Shown one piece after another: positions 35,200 to 44,086 of a DNA stretch of 64,000 nt. Each line of letters begins with the position of its first letter. Positions within the stretch are counted from its first letter, which is position 1. The position numbers and the translations under genes were made by a program. This stretch comes from Nocardia sp. CDC159 (GTDB lineage Bacteria > Actinomycetota > Actinomycetes > Mycobacteriales > Mycobacteriaceae): NCBI RefSeq assembly GCF_023740735.1, contig NZ_JAMRXH010000028.1, positions 1 to 64,000 of the forward strand. The letters are read 5' to 3'. The notes under the pieces were generated by a model. That model worked only from the letters and a program-made list of their open reading frames with translations. It searched no databases and was not told where the DNA came from.

Positions 35200-37503
35200 T
35201 CACTCCCGCCGCAGCGCTCCCAGTACCTCGGGCAGCTCCTCGCTGTGCACCACCGACAGCCGCTGGGTGGCGCGGGTGAGGGCGACGTACAGGTCGTTCA
35301 GGCCTCGCGGGGACTCGTTCAGGATGGTTTGTGGTTCGACCAGGATCACCGCGTCGAATTCGAGGCCCTTGGCTTCGGAAACCGTGAGTACGCGCACGGA
35401 ATCGCTTGCTACCTCGGCGAATTCGTTCACCAGGGCGTGGGGGGCCAGGATGGCGCTGATGCCGGGGCGGTCGGCCTCCTCGGCCACCAGCTTGGCTACC
35501 TGTTCGGGGCGGTCGGCGGGGTCGACGCGCAGTGCCTGTGGGGGATGGCCCGATTCGCGGACCGAGCGGGGGGCGGTGGCGTCGGGATCGATGGCCGCGA
35601 GGACGTCCGCGGCCACGGTCATGATCTCCGCGGGGGTGCGGTAGTTGACGGTGAGCTCGGTGAGCTTCCAGCGCTTGGCCACATACGGTTCCAGCATGCG
35701 CTGCCAGGACGAGGCCCCGGCCGGATCGCCGGTCTGCGCCACGTCGCCGACCACCGTCACCCAGCGGTTCGGGATGCGGCGCATGACCATTCGCCACGCC
35801 ATCTCCGAGAGTTCCTGCGCCTCGTCGACGATCACGTGGCCGTAGGTCCAGGTGCGATCCCCGGCGGCGCGTTCGGCCGTGGTCTGGCGGGCGCGCACCT
35901 GCTGGCGCTCGGCCAGCTGGCTGGCGTCGATCAGGTCGTAGGCCATGAGGATCTCCGGGTCCAGCTCGTCCTCGAGGTCCTGAGGCGCCGAGCCGGTGAG
36001 GATGTCGAGCGCGTCCTGCGCCTCGGCCAATTGGGCGCGCCAGCGCCGCCGGGATCGCTCGCGCTCCTTGGTGTCGTCGACGCCCAGCAGTTCGGCCAGC
36101 TCGTCCAGCAGCGGCGTGTCCGCGGCGCTGAAATGCCCGTTGTCGGGCCGGTACAGCTCCTTGCGATCCTCCTCGGGAAGCTGATCGGCCGCGCGGGCCA
36201 GCCGCTGCGGATCGGCCCACAGCCCGGCCAGCACCTCCTGCGGGGTGAGGATCGGCCACAGCCCGGCGATCGCGCGCTGGATGTCGGCGTCGGCGCGCAT
36301 CTCGTCGCGGATCTCGGTGAGATCGGCCTGGCTCAACAGGTTCCTGCCGCCGGTGAGGTCCTTACCCATGGTCGCGGCCAGCTGATCGGTCAGCGCGTCG
36401 ACCACCGAGGCGGCGAAGATGGGCCGCGCCAGATTGTGCGCCCGGCGCGAGGAGCGGGCCCGGCCGCGGGCCTTGGTGGCGATCTTGCGGTCCAGGGTGA
36501 GGTCGTAGCCGTCGAAGCGCAGCCGGATCGGCTCGCTGGGCACCTGCTGCCAGTCGCGCACGCCCTTCTTCAGGACCTCGATCATGTCCAGCGAGCCCTT
36601 CAGCTCGCCCGCGCGCAGCGAATCCTCCAGCGTCGCCCGCACTCCCGGATACAGATTGCCGATCGTCGACAGCAGCACCCCGGTCTCACCGAGTGAGGGC
36701 AGCACCTGGCCGATGTAATCCAGGAAGGTGGAGTTGGGCCCGACGATGAGCACCCCGGCCTTGTCCAGCTGCTGGCGATAGGTGTAGAGCAGATACGCCG
36801 CCCGGTGCAGCGCCACGGCCGTCTTGCCCGTGCCCGGCCCGCCCTGGACCACCAGCACGCTCTTGTGCTCGGAGCGGATGATCGCGTCCTGCTCGCTCTG
36901 AATCGTCTCGACGATGTCGCTCATATGCCCGGTGCGAGCGGCGTTCAGCGCGGCCAGCAGCGCGCTCTCGCTGCCCACCCCGCCCTCGTCGGCCTCGATC
37001 GCCCCGGCCCGGCGCGCGGCCTCCAGATCCAGGTATTCGTCGTTGATCGCGGTGAGCGTGCGGTTGCGCGAGCGAATGTGGCGACGCCGGAGCACGCCGT
37101 CGGGCTGGGCGGTGGTGGCCAGATAGAACGGCCGCGCCAGCGGGGCCCGCCAGTCCAGCAGCAGGGTGGCGTAGTCGTTGTCCTCGTCGAGGATGCCGAG
37201 ACGGCCGATGTAGCGGTGCTCCTCGGCCTCGCTGTCGGACAGGTCGATGCGGCCGAAGCACAGACCGTGCTCGGCGGCATCGTATTTGCTCAGGTCCTCG
37301 GAGTAGAGCTGGGTGAACGACTCGCGCTCGCTGCGCGCCTGCGGGGTGCCCCCGGTCTCCAGCAGCACCTCCCGCAGCCGCCGCTGGGCATAGGCGCGCA
37401 TCTCGTCGAGCCGCTGGTACAGCTGCGTGAGGTAGGCCTGCTCGCGCTCGAATTCGGCCGCGCGGTCGGTCGCCTGGCTGTCCTCGGTGAGGCGGTCGGG
37501 CAA
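35200..37503 (-). CDS. helR: HelR/HelD-type RNA polymerase-associated ATPase
   Basis: Encodes about 767 residues. TTG 37503 is preferred as start because AAGGAG lies six bases upstream; GTG at 37524 is the alternative. The N-terminus is a coiled coil (REQAYLTQLYQRLDEMRAYAQRRL), the UvrD-like helicase core has the P-loop GGPGTGKTAVALHRAAYLLY and HVIVDEAQELSEMAWRM, and the C-terminus has VSEAKGLEFDAVILVEP. Members dislodge stalled RNA polymerase; actinobacterial HelR confers rifampicin tolerance. No rifamycin-associated element is obvious upstream. Sequence alone does not separate HelR from HelD. Confidence 0.85.
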   Translation of the reverse strand: MPDRLTEDSQATDRAAEFEREQAYLTQLYQRLDEMRAYAQRRLREVLLETGGTPQARSERESFTQLYSEDLSKYDAAEHGLCFGRIDLSDSEAEEHRYIGRLGILDEDNDYATLLLDWRAPLARPFYLATTAQPDGVLRRRHIRSRNRTLTAINDEYLDLEAARRAGAIEADEGGVGSESALLAALNAARTGHMSDIVETIQSEQDAIIRSEHKSVLVVQGGPGTGKTAVALHRAAYLLYTYRQQLDKAGVLIVGPNSTFLDYIGQVLPSLGETGVLLSTIGNLYPGVRATLEDSLRAGELKGSLDMIEVLKKGVRDWQQVPSEPIRLRFDGYDLTLDRKIATKARGRARSSRRAHNLARPIFAASVVDALTDQLAATMGKDLTGGRNLLSQADLTEIRDEMRADADIQRAIAGLWPILTPQEVLAGLWADPQRLARAADQLPEEDRKELYRPDNGHFSAADTPLLDELAELLGVDDTKERERSRRRWRAQLAEAQDALDILTGSAPQDLEDELDPEILMAYDLIDASQLAERQQVRARQTTAERAAGDRTWTYGHVIVDEAQELSEMAWRMVMRRIPNRWVTVVGDVAQTGDPAGASSWQRMLEPYVAKRWKLTELTVNYRTPAEIMTVAADVLAAIDPDATAPRSVRESGHPPQALRVDPADRPEQVAKLVAEEADRPGISAILAPHALVNEFAEVASDSVRVLTVSEAKGLEFDAVILVEPQTILNESPRGLNDLYVALTRATQRLSVVHSEELPEVLGALRRE

Positions 37504-37573
37504 AGCGGAACTCCTTGTCACCACAGCCGGCCGGGCAAGGGCCGCGCGCGAGCAGAAAACAGAGTTGTCGAGT

Positions 37574-37915
37574 CTAGTTCGGGTTCGGCGCGCTCGCCGT
37601 AACCGCAGGTGAATCCGGCGGTGTCGCCGCCTTCACGGCGGTGAGGTGTTCGACGACCGGGAACGGCTCGTAGCAGTGGTGCGGCAGTTGCTTCCAGCGC
37701 TGATACCCCGCCGAGCCGGGGAAGCGCTCGGTGTGATCCGCCAGGCGATCCCACTCGACCAGCAGGTAGGTGTTCGGCGTCCCCATCGATCGCGACAGCG
37801 TGAGCGAGCGGAAGCCGGGCGCGCTCGCGATGATCTCGCGCGCCCGCGCGAAGGCGACCTCGAATTCGGCGGTGCGTTCGGGCAGGGCGGGAAGCAGCGC
37901 GTGCTCCAGGATCAT
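37574..37915 (-). CDS. Antibiotic biosynthesis monooxygenase (ABM) domain protein
   Basis: Encodes 113 residues. MILEHALLPALPERTAEFEVAFARAREIIASAPGF and the central LSRSMGTPNTYLLVEWDRLADHTERF, then a HHCYEPFPVVEHL end, form one ferredoxin-like ABM barrel. Members are small oxygenases or heme-degrading proteins; many act on quinones. It lies between the PAS-GGDEF gene (11 bases upstream) and helR (70 bases downstream), same strand, so the three may be one unit. Confidence 0.85.
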   Translation of the reverse strand: MILEHALLPALPERTAEFEVAFARAREIIASAPGFRSLTLSRSMGTPNTYLLVEWDRLADHTERFPGSAGYQRWKQLPHHCYEPFPVVEHLTAVKAATPPDSPAVTASAPNPN

Positions 37916-37926
37916 CGGCCTGTCTT

Positions 37927-39363
37927 TCAGGATGCGTGGGTGCTGTTCGGCCGCCGCCCCAGGGCGCCACCCTCGCGGTGGGGGGCCGGTTTCGCACGGT
38001 ACATCGCCAGATCCGCGTCGTGCAGGACGGCCTCCGGACTGCGGGTGTCGCCGGGGCGCAGCCGGGTGACGCCGATCGAGGCCTCGACCTGGATGCGGTG
38101 GCCGCGCGCGATGATCGGTTCGGCCATCGCGGCGCGCAGCCCGTTCACGAGGCCGTCCAGATCGACCGGCAGGACGCGCCCGGACAGCAGCATCAGGAAT
38201 TCGTCGCCGCCGATGCGGCCCACCACGTCGTCGGGGCGCAGGCCGCGCTGCAGCCGCTGCGCCACGATCTGCAGCACCGTATCGCCGACCGCATGCCCGA
38301 GCGTGTCGTTGATGCTCTTGAAGCCGTCCAGATCGATGAACAGCACGGTCGAGACCGGTTGTTCCTCACTGCCCAGCGCGGCCGCCAGCCGTGACAGCAC
38401 GAGCGAGCGGTTGGCCAGTCCGGTCAGCGGATCGTGGGTGGCCTGGTACTCCAATTGCCTTCGGCTGGCGCGAGATTCGGTGATGTCGTTGAACGACGAC
38501 ACCGCCGAGGAGGTCGGATCGTCCGGATTGAGCAACCGGCTCGACGCCGACAGCCAGCGGCGCTGCCCGTCGGGCCGATCGATGCCGAAGACGAAACGCG
38601 TGATCGTCTCGCCGGTGGCCAGCGTGCGCGTGATCGGATGCCGCGCGGGCGGCAGCGGTTGGGCGTTGGCGTCCAGCAGCGCCACCGCGAGCGTCTCGAT
38701 CGACAGTCCGACCAGATCCTCGTCGTCGCGGCCGAAGATCCGCTTGGCCGCCGGATTGATCGATTCGATGCGTCCGTACCGATCGGTCACCACCACACCC
38801 TCCTCGAGCTGGGCGACGACCGTGGCGAAATGCTGCTCGGCACGCCGCTGCGCCGCCTCGGCGCGGCGTTGCGCGGTGAGATCGTGCACGACCACCTGAT
38901 ACGCCATTCGGCCGCGCCAGACGGTCAGCGCCGAGACGGTCTCCACCTCGACCAGCGCGCCGTCGCAGCGGCGCAGGATCATCTCGGTGGGATCCGACGC
39001 GTCACCGGTGGCCTGGAGGTGGTCGAGTCGCTCCAGCATGTCCGGTACCGAACTGGGATGCACGAACCACGTCACGGGGCGGCCGATGATCCGATCGACG
39101 CTGTCCGCGGCCAGCAACCGCATCATCGCGGGATTGGCATAGACGACCACGCCGCGCTCGTGCACCACCACCCCGTCGGGGCTGTGCTCGACCAGGGTTC
39201 GGTACCGCTGGGCAAGCTGCTCGGCATCGACCGCGCCGTCGGCTTCGTCACCCCACTCCACCTCGTGTACCCCCTGATCGTCGGTGACTTTCGTCAATGG
39301 CCACAGGATCATGCCGGGGTCGGCGTTACAAGACCACAGCGCCGACATTGTCGGATCGGTCAC
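37927..39363 (-). CDS. PAS-PAS-GGDEF diguanylate cyclase
   Basis: Encodes 478 residues. A first PAS domain (LAQRYRTLVEHSPDGVVVHERGVVVYANPAM) is followed by a short coiled linker, a second PAS (HFATVVAQLEEGVVVTDRYGRIESINPAAKRIFG) and a GGDEF domain starting HDPLTGLANRSLV with an intact GGDEF signature in RIGGDEFLMLL. It should make cyclic di-GMP. No EAL domain and no membrane helices are present, so it senses a cytosolic signal. The far N-terminus (about 30 residues) is irregular and the true start may be further in. Confidence 0.9.
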   Translation of the reverse strand: MTDPTMSALWSCNADPGMILWPLTKVTDDQGVHEVEWGDEADGAVDAEQLAQRYRTLVEHSPDGVVVHERGVVVYANPAMMRLLAADSVDRIIGRPVTWFVHPSSVPDMLERLDHLQATGDASDPTEMILRRCDGALVEVETVSALTVWRGRMAYQVVVHDLTAQRRAEAAQRRAEQHFATVVAQLEEGVVVTDRYGRIESINPAAKRIFGRDDEDLVGLSIETLAVALLDANAQPLPPARHPITRTLATGETITRFVFGIDRPDGQRRWLSASSRLLNPDDPTSSAVSSFNDITESRASRRQLEYQATHDPLTGLANRSLVLSRLAAALGSEEQPVSTVLFIDLDGFKSINDTLGHAVGDTVLQIVAQRLQRGLRPDDVVGRIGGDEFLMLLSGRVLPVDLDGLVNGLRAAMAEPIIARGHRIQVEASIGVTRLRPGDTRSPEAVLHDADLAMYRAKPAPHREGGALGRRPNSTHAS

Positions 39364-39559
39364 ACCGCGCGCGTTTGATCGGCGCTCGTGCGGTGATCAT
39401 TACAAGCGGGGTGCGCACCGGCCGGGTAGTCGGCCACATCGGTCCGCCGCGCCCCGGAAGAACGTACGCTGGATGGGCGGTCGCCGTCGGGCGGCCCGCA
39501 ATCCGTCGGCGACAGCCGAAATCCTGTTCCGTGCCTGGTCGGCAGCCGTCCGCCGAAAC

Positions 39560-39582
39560 TTGTCGGTGGGTGGTCCTAGCAT
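39560..39582 (+). promoter_or_regulatory. RecA-independent DNA-damage promoter (PafBC type) of uvrA
   Basis: TTGTCGGTG, eight bases, TAGCAT: a full match to TTGTCRGTG-N8-TAnnnT. It shares 19 of 20 bases (TTGTCGGTGGGT-GTCCTAG) with the uvrB promoter at 29606. The predicted start near 39589 leaves a 44-base leader before GTG 39633. Confidence 0.8.
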
Positions 39583-39632
39583 GGCGGCGGGGATGAATCT
39601 GGATGCCGAACACGAGGAAGAAGGGACGGCCT

Positions 39633-42569
39633 GTGGCGGATCGCCTGACGGTGCGCGGAGCGCGGGAGCACAACCTCAAGGGGGTGGATCTCGACCTGCC
39701 CCGCGACAGCCTCATCGTGTTCACCGGGCTGTCCGGTTCCGGTAAGTCGAGCCTCGCGTTCGACACCATTTTCGCCGAGGGACAGCGCCGCTACGTCGAG
39801 TCGCTGTCGGCGTACGCGCGCCAGTTCCTCGGTCAAATGGACAAGCCCGATGTGGATTTCATCGAGGGCCTGTCCCCGGCGGTGTCGATCGATCAGAAGT
39901 CCACCAACCGCAATCCGCGCTCGACGGTGGGCACCATCACCGAGGTCTACGACTATCTGCGCCTGCTGTACGCCCGCGCGGGCACGCCGCACTGCCCGGT
40001 CTGCGGTGAGCTCATCGCCAAGCAGAGCCCGCAGCAGATCGTCGACCAGGTGCTGGCGATGGCGGAGGGCATCCGGTTCCAGGTCCTCGCGCCCGTGGTG
40101 CGCACGCGCAAGGGCGAATTCGTGGACCTGTTCGACCAACTGAACACCCAGGGCTATTCGCGTGTCCGGGTCGACGGCGTGGTGTATCCGCTCACCGATC
40201 CGCCGAAGCTGAAGAAGCAGGAGAAGCACGATATCGAGGTGGTGGTCGACCGCCTCGCGGTGAAGCCGAGTTCCAAGCAGCGCCTGACCGATTCGATCGA
40301 GACCGCGCTGCGGCTGGCCGACGGCATCGTGGTGCTGGACTTCGTCGACCGCGACGAGCACGCGCACGACCGCGAGCGCCGCTTCTCCGAGAAGCTGGCC
40401 TGCCCCAATGGCCATCCGCTCGACATCGAGGATCTCGAGCCCCGCTCGTTCTCGTTCAACTCGCCCTACGGCGCCTGCCCCGACTGCACCGGCCTGGGCA
40501 ACCGCAAGGAGGTCGACCCGGATCTGGTGGTGCCCGATCCGGAGCTGAGCCTGAACGAGGGTGCGATCGCGCCCTGGTCGCGCGGGCAGACGGCCGAATA
40601 CTTCAACCGGTTACTGCAGGGCCTGGCCGACGCGCTGGGCTTCTCGATGGACACCCCGTGGAACAAGTTGCCGCTCAAGGCCCGCAAGGCGGTGCTCGAG
40701 GGCAGTTCCGAGCAGGTGCACGTCTCCTACACCAACCGCTACGGCCGCAAGCGTTCCTACTACGCCGATTTCGAGGGCGTCATGCCCTTCCTGCAGCGGC
40801 GCATGGAGAACACCGAATCCGATTCGGCCAAGGAGTACTACGACGGGTACATGCGCGACATCCCGTGCCCGGTCTGCAACGGCGCCCGGCTGCGCCCGGA
40901 GATCCTGGCCGTCACGCTGAACTCCGAGGCCGGCCGCAAATCCATCGCCGAGGTCTGTGACTTCTCCATCCGCGACTGCTCGAAGTTCCTCAACTCCCTC
41001 GAGCTGGGGGAGCGGGAGGCGGCCATCGCGGGCCAGGTGCTCAAGGAGATTCAGGCGCGGCTGGGCTTCCTGCTCGACGTGGGTCTGGAATATCTGACGC
41101 TCTCGCGCGCCGCGGCGACGCTGTCCGGCGGTGAGGCGCAGCGTATCCGGCTGGCCACGCAGATCGGATCGGGCCTGGTCGGCGTGCTGTACGTGCTGGA
41201 CGAGCCGTCCATCGGCCTGCACCAGCGCGACAACCGCCGCCTCATCGAAACTCTCACGCGGCTGCGGGATCTGGGCAATACGCTGATCGTGGTCGAGCAC
41301 GACGAGGACACCATCCACTCCTCGGACTGGGTGGTCGACATCGGCCCGCTCGCGGGCGAGCACGGTGGCCAGGTGGTCTACAGCGGCCCTTACAAGGGCC
41401 TGCTGGAAGACCGCAATTCGCTGACCGGCGCGTACCTCTCGGGCCGCGAGCGCATCGAGGTCCCGCTGGTGCGGCGGCCGGTGAACAAGAAGAAGCAGCT
41501 GACCGTGGTCGGCGCGAACGAGCACAACCTGCGCGGCATCGACGTGAGCTTTCCGCTGGGCGTGCTCACCTCGGTGACGGGGGTGTCCGGTTCGGGCAAG
41601 TCGACGCTGGTGAACGACATTCTCGCCACGGTGCTGGCGAACAAGCTCAACGGCGCCCGTCAGGTGCCCGGCCGCCACACCCGCGTCAACGGCCTGGACC
41701 ATCTGGACAAGCTGGTGCAGGTGGACCAGTCACCGATCGGTCGCACCCCGCGCTCGAATCCGGCGACCTACACCGGCGTCTTCGACAAGATCCGCACCCT
41801 GTTCGCGGCGACCACCGAGGCGAAGGTGCGCGGCTATCAGCCCGGCCGATTCTCCTTCAATGTAAAGGGCGGCCGCTGCGAGGCGTGTTCGGGTGACGGC
41901 ACGCTGAAGATCGAGATGAACTTCCTGCCCGATGTGTACGTGCCGTGCGAGGTCTGCCACGGCGCCCGCTACAACCGGGAGACGCTGGAGGTGCACTACA
42001 AGGGCAAGACCATCGCCGAGGTGCTGGACATGCCCATCGAGGAGGCGGCCGAATTCTTCGAGCCGGTCACCTCGATCCACCGCTACCTCAAGACGCTGGT
42101 GGACGTCGGGCTGGGCTATGTCCGGCTGGGCCAGAGCGCGCCGACACTGTCCGGCGGTGAGGCGCAGCGCGTGAAGCTGGCGGCCGAACTGCAGAAGCGC
42201 TCCACCGGCCGCACGGTCTACATTCTCGACGAGCCGACCACCGGCCTGCACTTCGAGGACATCCGCAAACTCCTCGGCGTCATCAACGGTCTGGTCGACA
42301 AGGGCAATACGGTCATCGTCATCGAACACAACCTGGACGTCATCAAGACCTCCGACTGGGTGATCGATATGGGCCCGGAGGGTGGTTCCGGCGGCGGCAC
42401 GGTCGTTGCCCAGGGCACTCCGGAAGATGTTGCGGCCGTTGCCGAGAGCTACACCGGACAGTTCCTGCGCGAGGTCCTGGCGGCCAAGCCCGCCACCGAT
42501 CCGAAACCGGCCAAGAAGACGACCAGGGCCAAGAAGTCCGCGACCAGGAGCAAGGTCGCGGTGAGCTGA
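39633..42569 (+). CDS. uvrA: Excinuclease ABC subunit A
   Basis: Encodes 978 residues from GTG 39633 (VADRLTVRGAREHNL), chosen by match to mycobacterial UvrA and by GAAGGGA upstream. It carries two ABC ATPase halves: Walker A GLSGSGKSS near residue 29 and GVSGSGKST in the second half, signatures LSGGEAQRIRL and LSGGEAQRVKL, and Walker B VLDEPSIGLH and ILDEPTTGLH. Zinc sites are CPVC/CPDC and CEAC-x-CEVC. It finds DNA damage and loads UvrB. The C-terminus is a Lys-rich tail (KKTTRAKKSATRSK). No SOS box was convincing. Confidence 0.97.
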   Translation: MADRLTVRGAREHNLKGVDLDLPRDSLIVFTGLSGSGKSSLAFDTIFAEGQRRYVESLSAYARQFLGQMDKPDVDFIEGLSPAVSIDQKSTNRNPRSTVGTITEVYDYLRLLYARAGTPHCPVCGELIAKQSPQQIVDQVLAMAEGIRFQVLAPVVRTRKGEFVDLFDQLNTQGYSRVRVDGVVYPLTDPPKLKKQEKHDIEVVVDRLAVKPSSKQRLTDSIETALRLADGIVVLDFVDRDEHAHDRERRFSEKLACPNGHPLDIEDLEPRSFSFNSPYGACPDCTGLGNRKEVDPDLVVPDPELSLNEGAIAPWSRGQTAEYFNRLLQGLADALGFSMDTPWNKLPLKARKAVLEGSSEQVHVSYTNRYGRKRSYYADFEGVMPFLQRRMENTESDSAKEYYDGYMRDIPCPVCNGARLRPEILAVTLNSEAGRKSIAEVCDFSIRDCSKFLNSLELGEREAAIAGQVLKEIQARLGFLLDVGLEYLTLSRAAATLSGGEAQRIRLATQIGSGLVGVLYVLDEPSIGLHQRDNRRLIETLTRLRDLGNTLIVVEHDEDTIHSSDWVVDIGPLAGEHGGQVVYSGPYKGLLEDRNSLTGAYLSGRERIEVPLVRRPVNKKKQLTVVGANEHNLRGIDVSFPLGVLTSVTGVSGSGKSTLVNDILATVLANKLNGARQVPGRHTRVNGLDHLDKLVQVDQSPIGRTPRSNPATYTGVFDKIRTLFAATTEAKVRGYQPGRFSFNVKGGRCEACSGDGTLKIEMNFLPDVYVPCEVCHGARYNRETLEVHYKGKTIAEVLDMPIEEAAEFFEPVTSIHRYLKTLVDVGLGYVRLGQSAPTLSGGEAQRVKLAAELQKRSTGRTVYILDEPTTGLHFEDIRKLLGVINGLVDKGNTVIVIEHNLDVIKTSDWVIDMGPEGGSGGGTVVAQGTPEDVAAVAESYTGQFLREVLAAKPATDPKPAKKTTRAKKSATRSKVAVS

Positions 42570-42582
42570 GGGCGCGGCGAAT

Positions 42583-42611
42583 GTTCCCGATCGTCCCAGC
42601 CGATCGGGAAC
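42583..42611 (+). terminator. uvrA terminator
   Basis: GTTCCCGATCG, seven-base loop, CGATCGGGAAC: a perfect 11-bp stem 13 bases after the uvrA stop, without a U-run. Confidence 0.75.
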
Positions 42612-42729
42612 ACGCCGTGACCGGATCGGGTGAACGCGCGAGGGATGGGCCGCCTTCTCCCGCAACGGTATTCAGGCTAGGGTCGATTCGCCGCACCACT
42701 GTGGCGACGACCTACCAGGAGGCGGGGGC

Positions 42730-43419
42730 ATGCTGACCGTGGCGGAGGAATTCCTGCTGCTCGCGCTCGACGACAGCGGCAAGCAGCGGGTGGCCGACGC
42801 CGTGCTGGGAGCCGCGCTGGCCGGTGCCGCGCTGGTCGAGCTGACCCTGGACGGCGCGCTGCGCGTCACCGAGCGCGGCGATCCGGCGCACAAACCCGGG
42901 CGACTGGCCGCGACCGAGCGACCGCCCAGCGACGCGCGGCTGGCCGATCTGGTGGGAGTCGCGCAGGGCCGCAAGCCCAAGGATGCGATCGGCAAGGTCG
43001 CCGGATTCGGCGGCTGGCACCGTCGAGCCAAGGATCTGCGCGAGGCGCTGCTGGGCGATCTGGTCGACCGCGGCTACCTCCGCGTGGCTCGGGGCCGAGC
43101 CCTCGGCCTGTTCCCGACCACGGTGTGGCAACCGGTCGATCCCGCGCCTGCGGTGGAGATCGTGGCGCGCGTGCGAGCGGCCGTCGAGGGTCGTTCGCCC
43201 GATGACCGCACCGCCGCATTGATCTCGATCCTGTACGCGGTGGGCCTGCTGCCCAAGGTCGTATCCGATATCGACAAACGAACGGTCCGTCGCCGCGGCA
43301 AGGAGATCAGCGCGGGTGAATGGGGCGGACCGGCGGTGCGCAAGGCCGTTCAGGAGGTCCAGGGCGCCGCGGTGGCGACGATCGTCGCCGTGAGTGTCGC
43401 AACGAGCACCGGCGAATGA
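42730..43419 (+). CDS. GPP34 (GOLPH3/Vps74-like) phosphoprotein
   Basis: Encodes 229 residues, with AGGAGG upstream of ATG 42730. The family pattern is clear: TVAEEFLLLALDDSGKQ, GAALAGAALVELTLDGAL, RRAKDLREALLGDLVDRGYL and DRTAALISILYAVGLLPKV. In eukaryotes these proteins bind phosphoinositides at the Golgi; the role of the common actinobacterial members is not known. They are cytosolic or membrane-peripheral. It follows the uvrA terminator and seems monocistronic. Confidence 0.9.
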   Translation: MLTVAEEFLLLALDDSGKQRVADAVLGAALAGAALVELTLDGALRVTERGDPAHKPGRLAATERPPSDARLADLVGVAQGRKPKDAIGKVAGFGGWHRRAKDLREALLGDLVDRGYLRVARGRALGLFPTTVWQPVDPAPAVEIVARVRAAVEGRSPDDRTAALISILYAVGLLPKVVSDIDKRTVRRRGKEISAGEWGGPAVRKAVQEVQGAAVATIVAVSVATSTGE

Positions 43420-43797
43420 CGGTGCCGGTGTTCATTCAGCCGAAACAGTCTGTGCCGCAGACTGTCCGCTGAGCGACGAGCCGATTGCCGGACACGACCG
43501 TGACGGCCCGCCGCGTGCCGCGGCGCGACCCCGTGCGGATGCACAACTCGGCGCTCATCGGGTCGTGCACGTGGGCCGGGTCGTCGTCCGACCGCCGATC
43601 GAGTTTGCGAAGTGTATACATCCAGTACATCTGCGGTACTCGGCGCGACAGCAAAGTTGCGGGATGGTTGACGAAGCCTCGCCGCTCGGTCGATGACGCA
43701 GTTTCAGCCCCGAATTCGTCGCGCCGACAACGGTAATGGACGTCTCCGACGGCGAGCGCCGATCGCATGGCTACAACGGGATTTCGAGAGGAATGAC
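43420..43797. other. Gene-free stretch with a small hairpin
   Basis: About 380 bases. A hairpin ACAGTCTG-TGCCG-CAGACTGT at 43445-43465 may terminate the GPP34 gene. The rest is AT-richer and contains no gene I can support. Confidence 0.5.
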
Positions 43798-43980
43798 GTG
43801 AGTAGTGCCCTGCCGCAACGCGTTCCCGGCGCCACGCTGCCGATATCGGCCGAGCCGTTCGAACTGCCGCCGGTCGAACTGATCGAACGCGTCGCTCGCG
43901 CCCTGTCCGCATACGACCCGCACGCGTCGCGGTGCCGATGGGGCGGACCCGGCCGGGACTCCCGGAGCCGGGAGCCATGA
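43798..43980 (+). CDS. Possible small protein of unknown function
   Basis: Encodes 60 residues from GTG 43798 with GAGAGGA about six bases upstream. Third positions are about 80% G/C. The middle (PFELPPVELIERVARALSAYDP) reads like a helix with a Pro-rich approach; the C-terminus is Arg/Gly-rich. I do not recognise it. A second short frame begins at its ATGA end (43977) but runs into the phoD gene and is not supported. Confidence 0.4.
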   Translation: MSSALPQRVPGATLPISAEPFELPPVELIERVARALSAYDPHASRCRWGGPGRDSRSREP

Positions 43981-44086
43981 CGCAATGGCAGCCGCCGCCC
44001 CACCGCGGCAGCGGTCGCGATGATGTTGCCTGCCAGACCTTTCGAGGAATCGGCTCGACGCCGAACCATCCCGCCCACCCGCAGGC

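Noticed and set aside
37504..37573. Rifamycin-associated element upstream of helR
   Set aside because: GGGCAAGGGCC near 37533 recalls half of the element, but the inverted-repeat partner is missing.
39458..39473. LexA/SOS box upstream of uvrA
   Set aside because: AAGAACGTACGCTGGA matches only about 8 of 12 consensus positions of TCGAAC-N4-GTTCGA; the PafBC-type promoter is a much better explanation.
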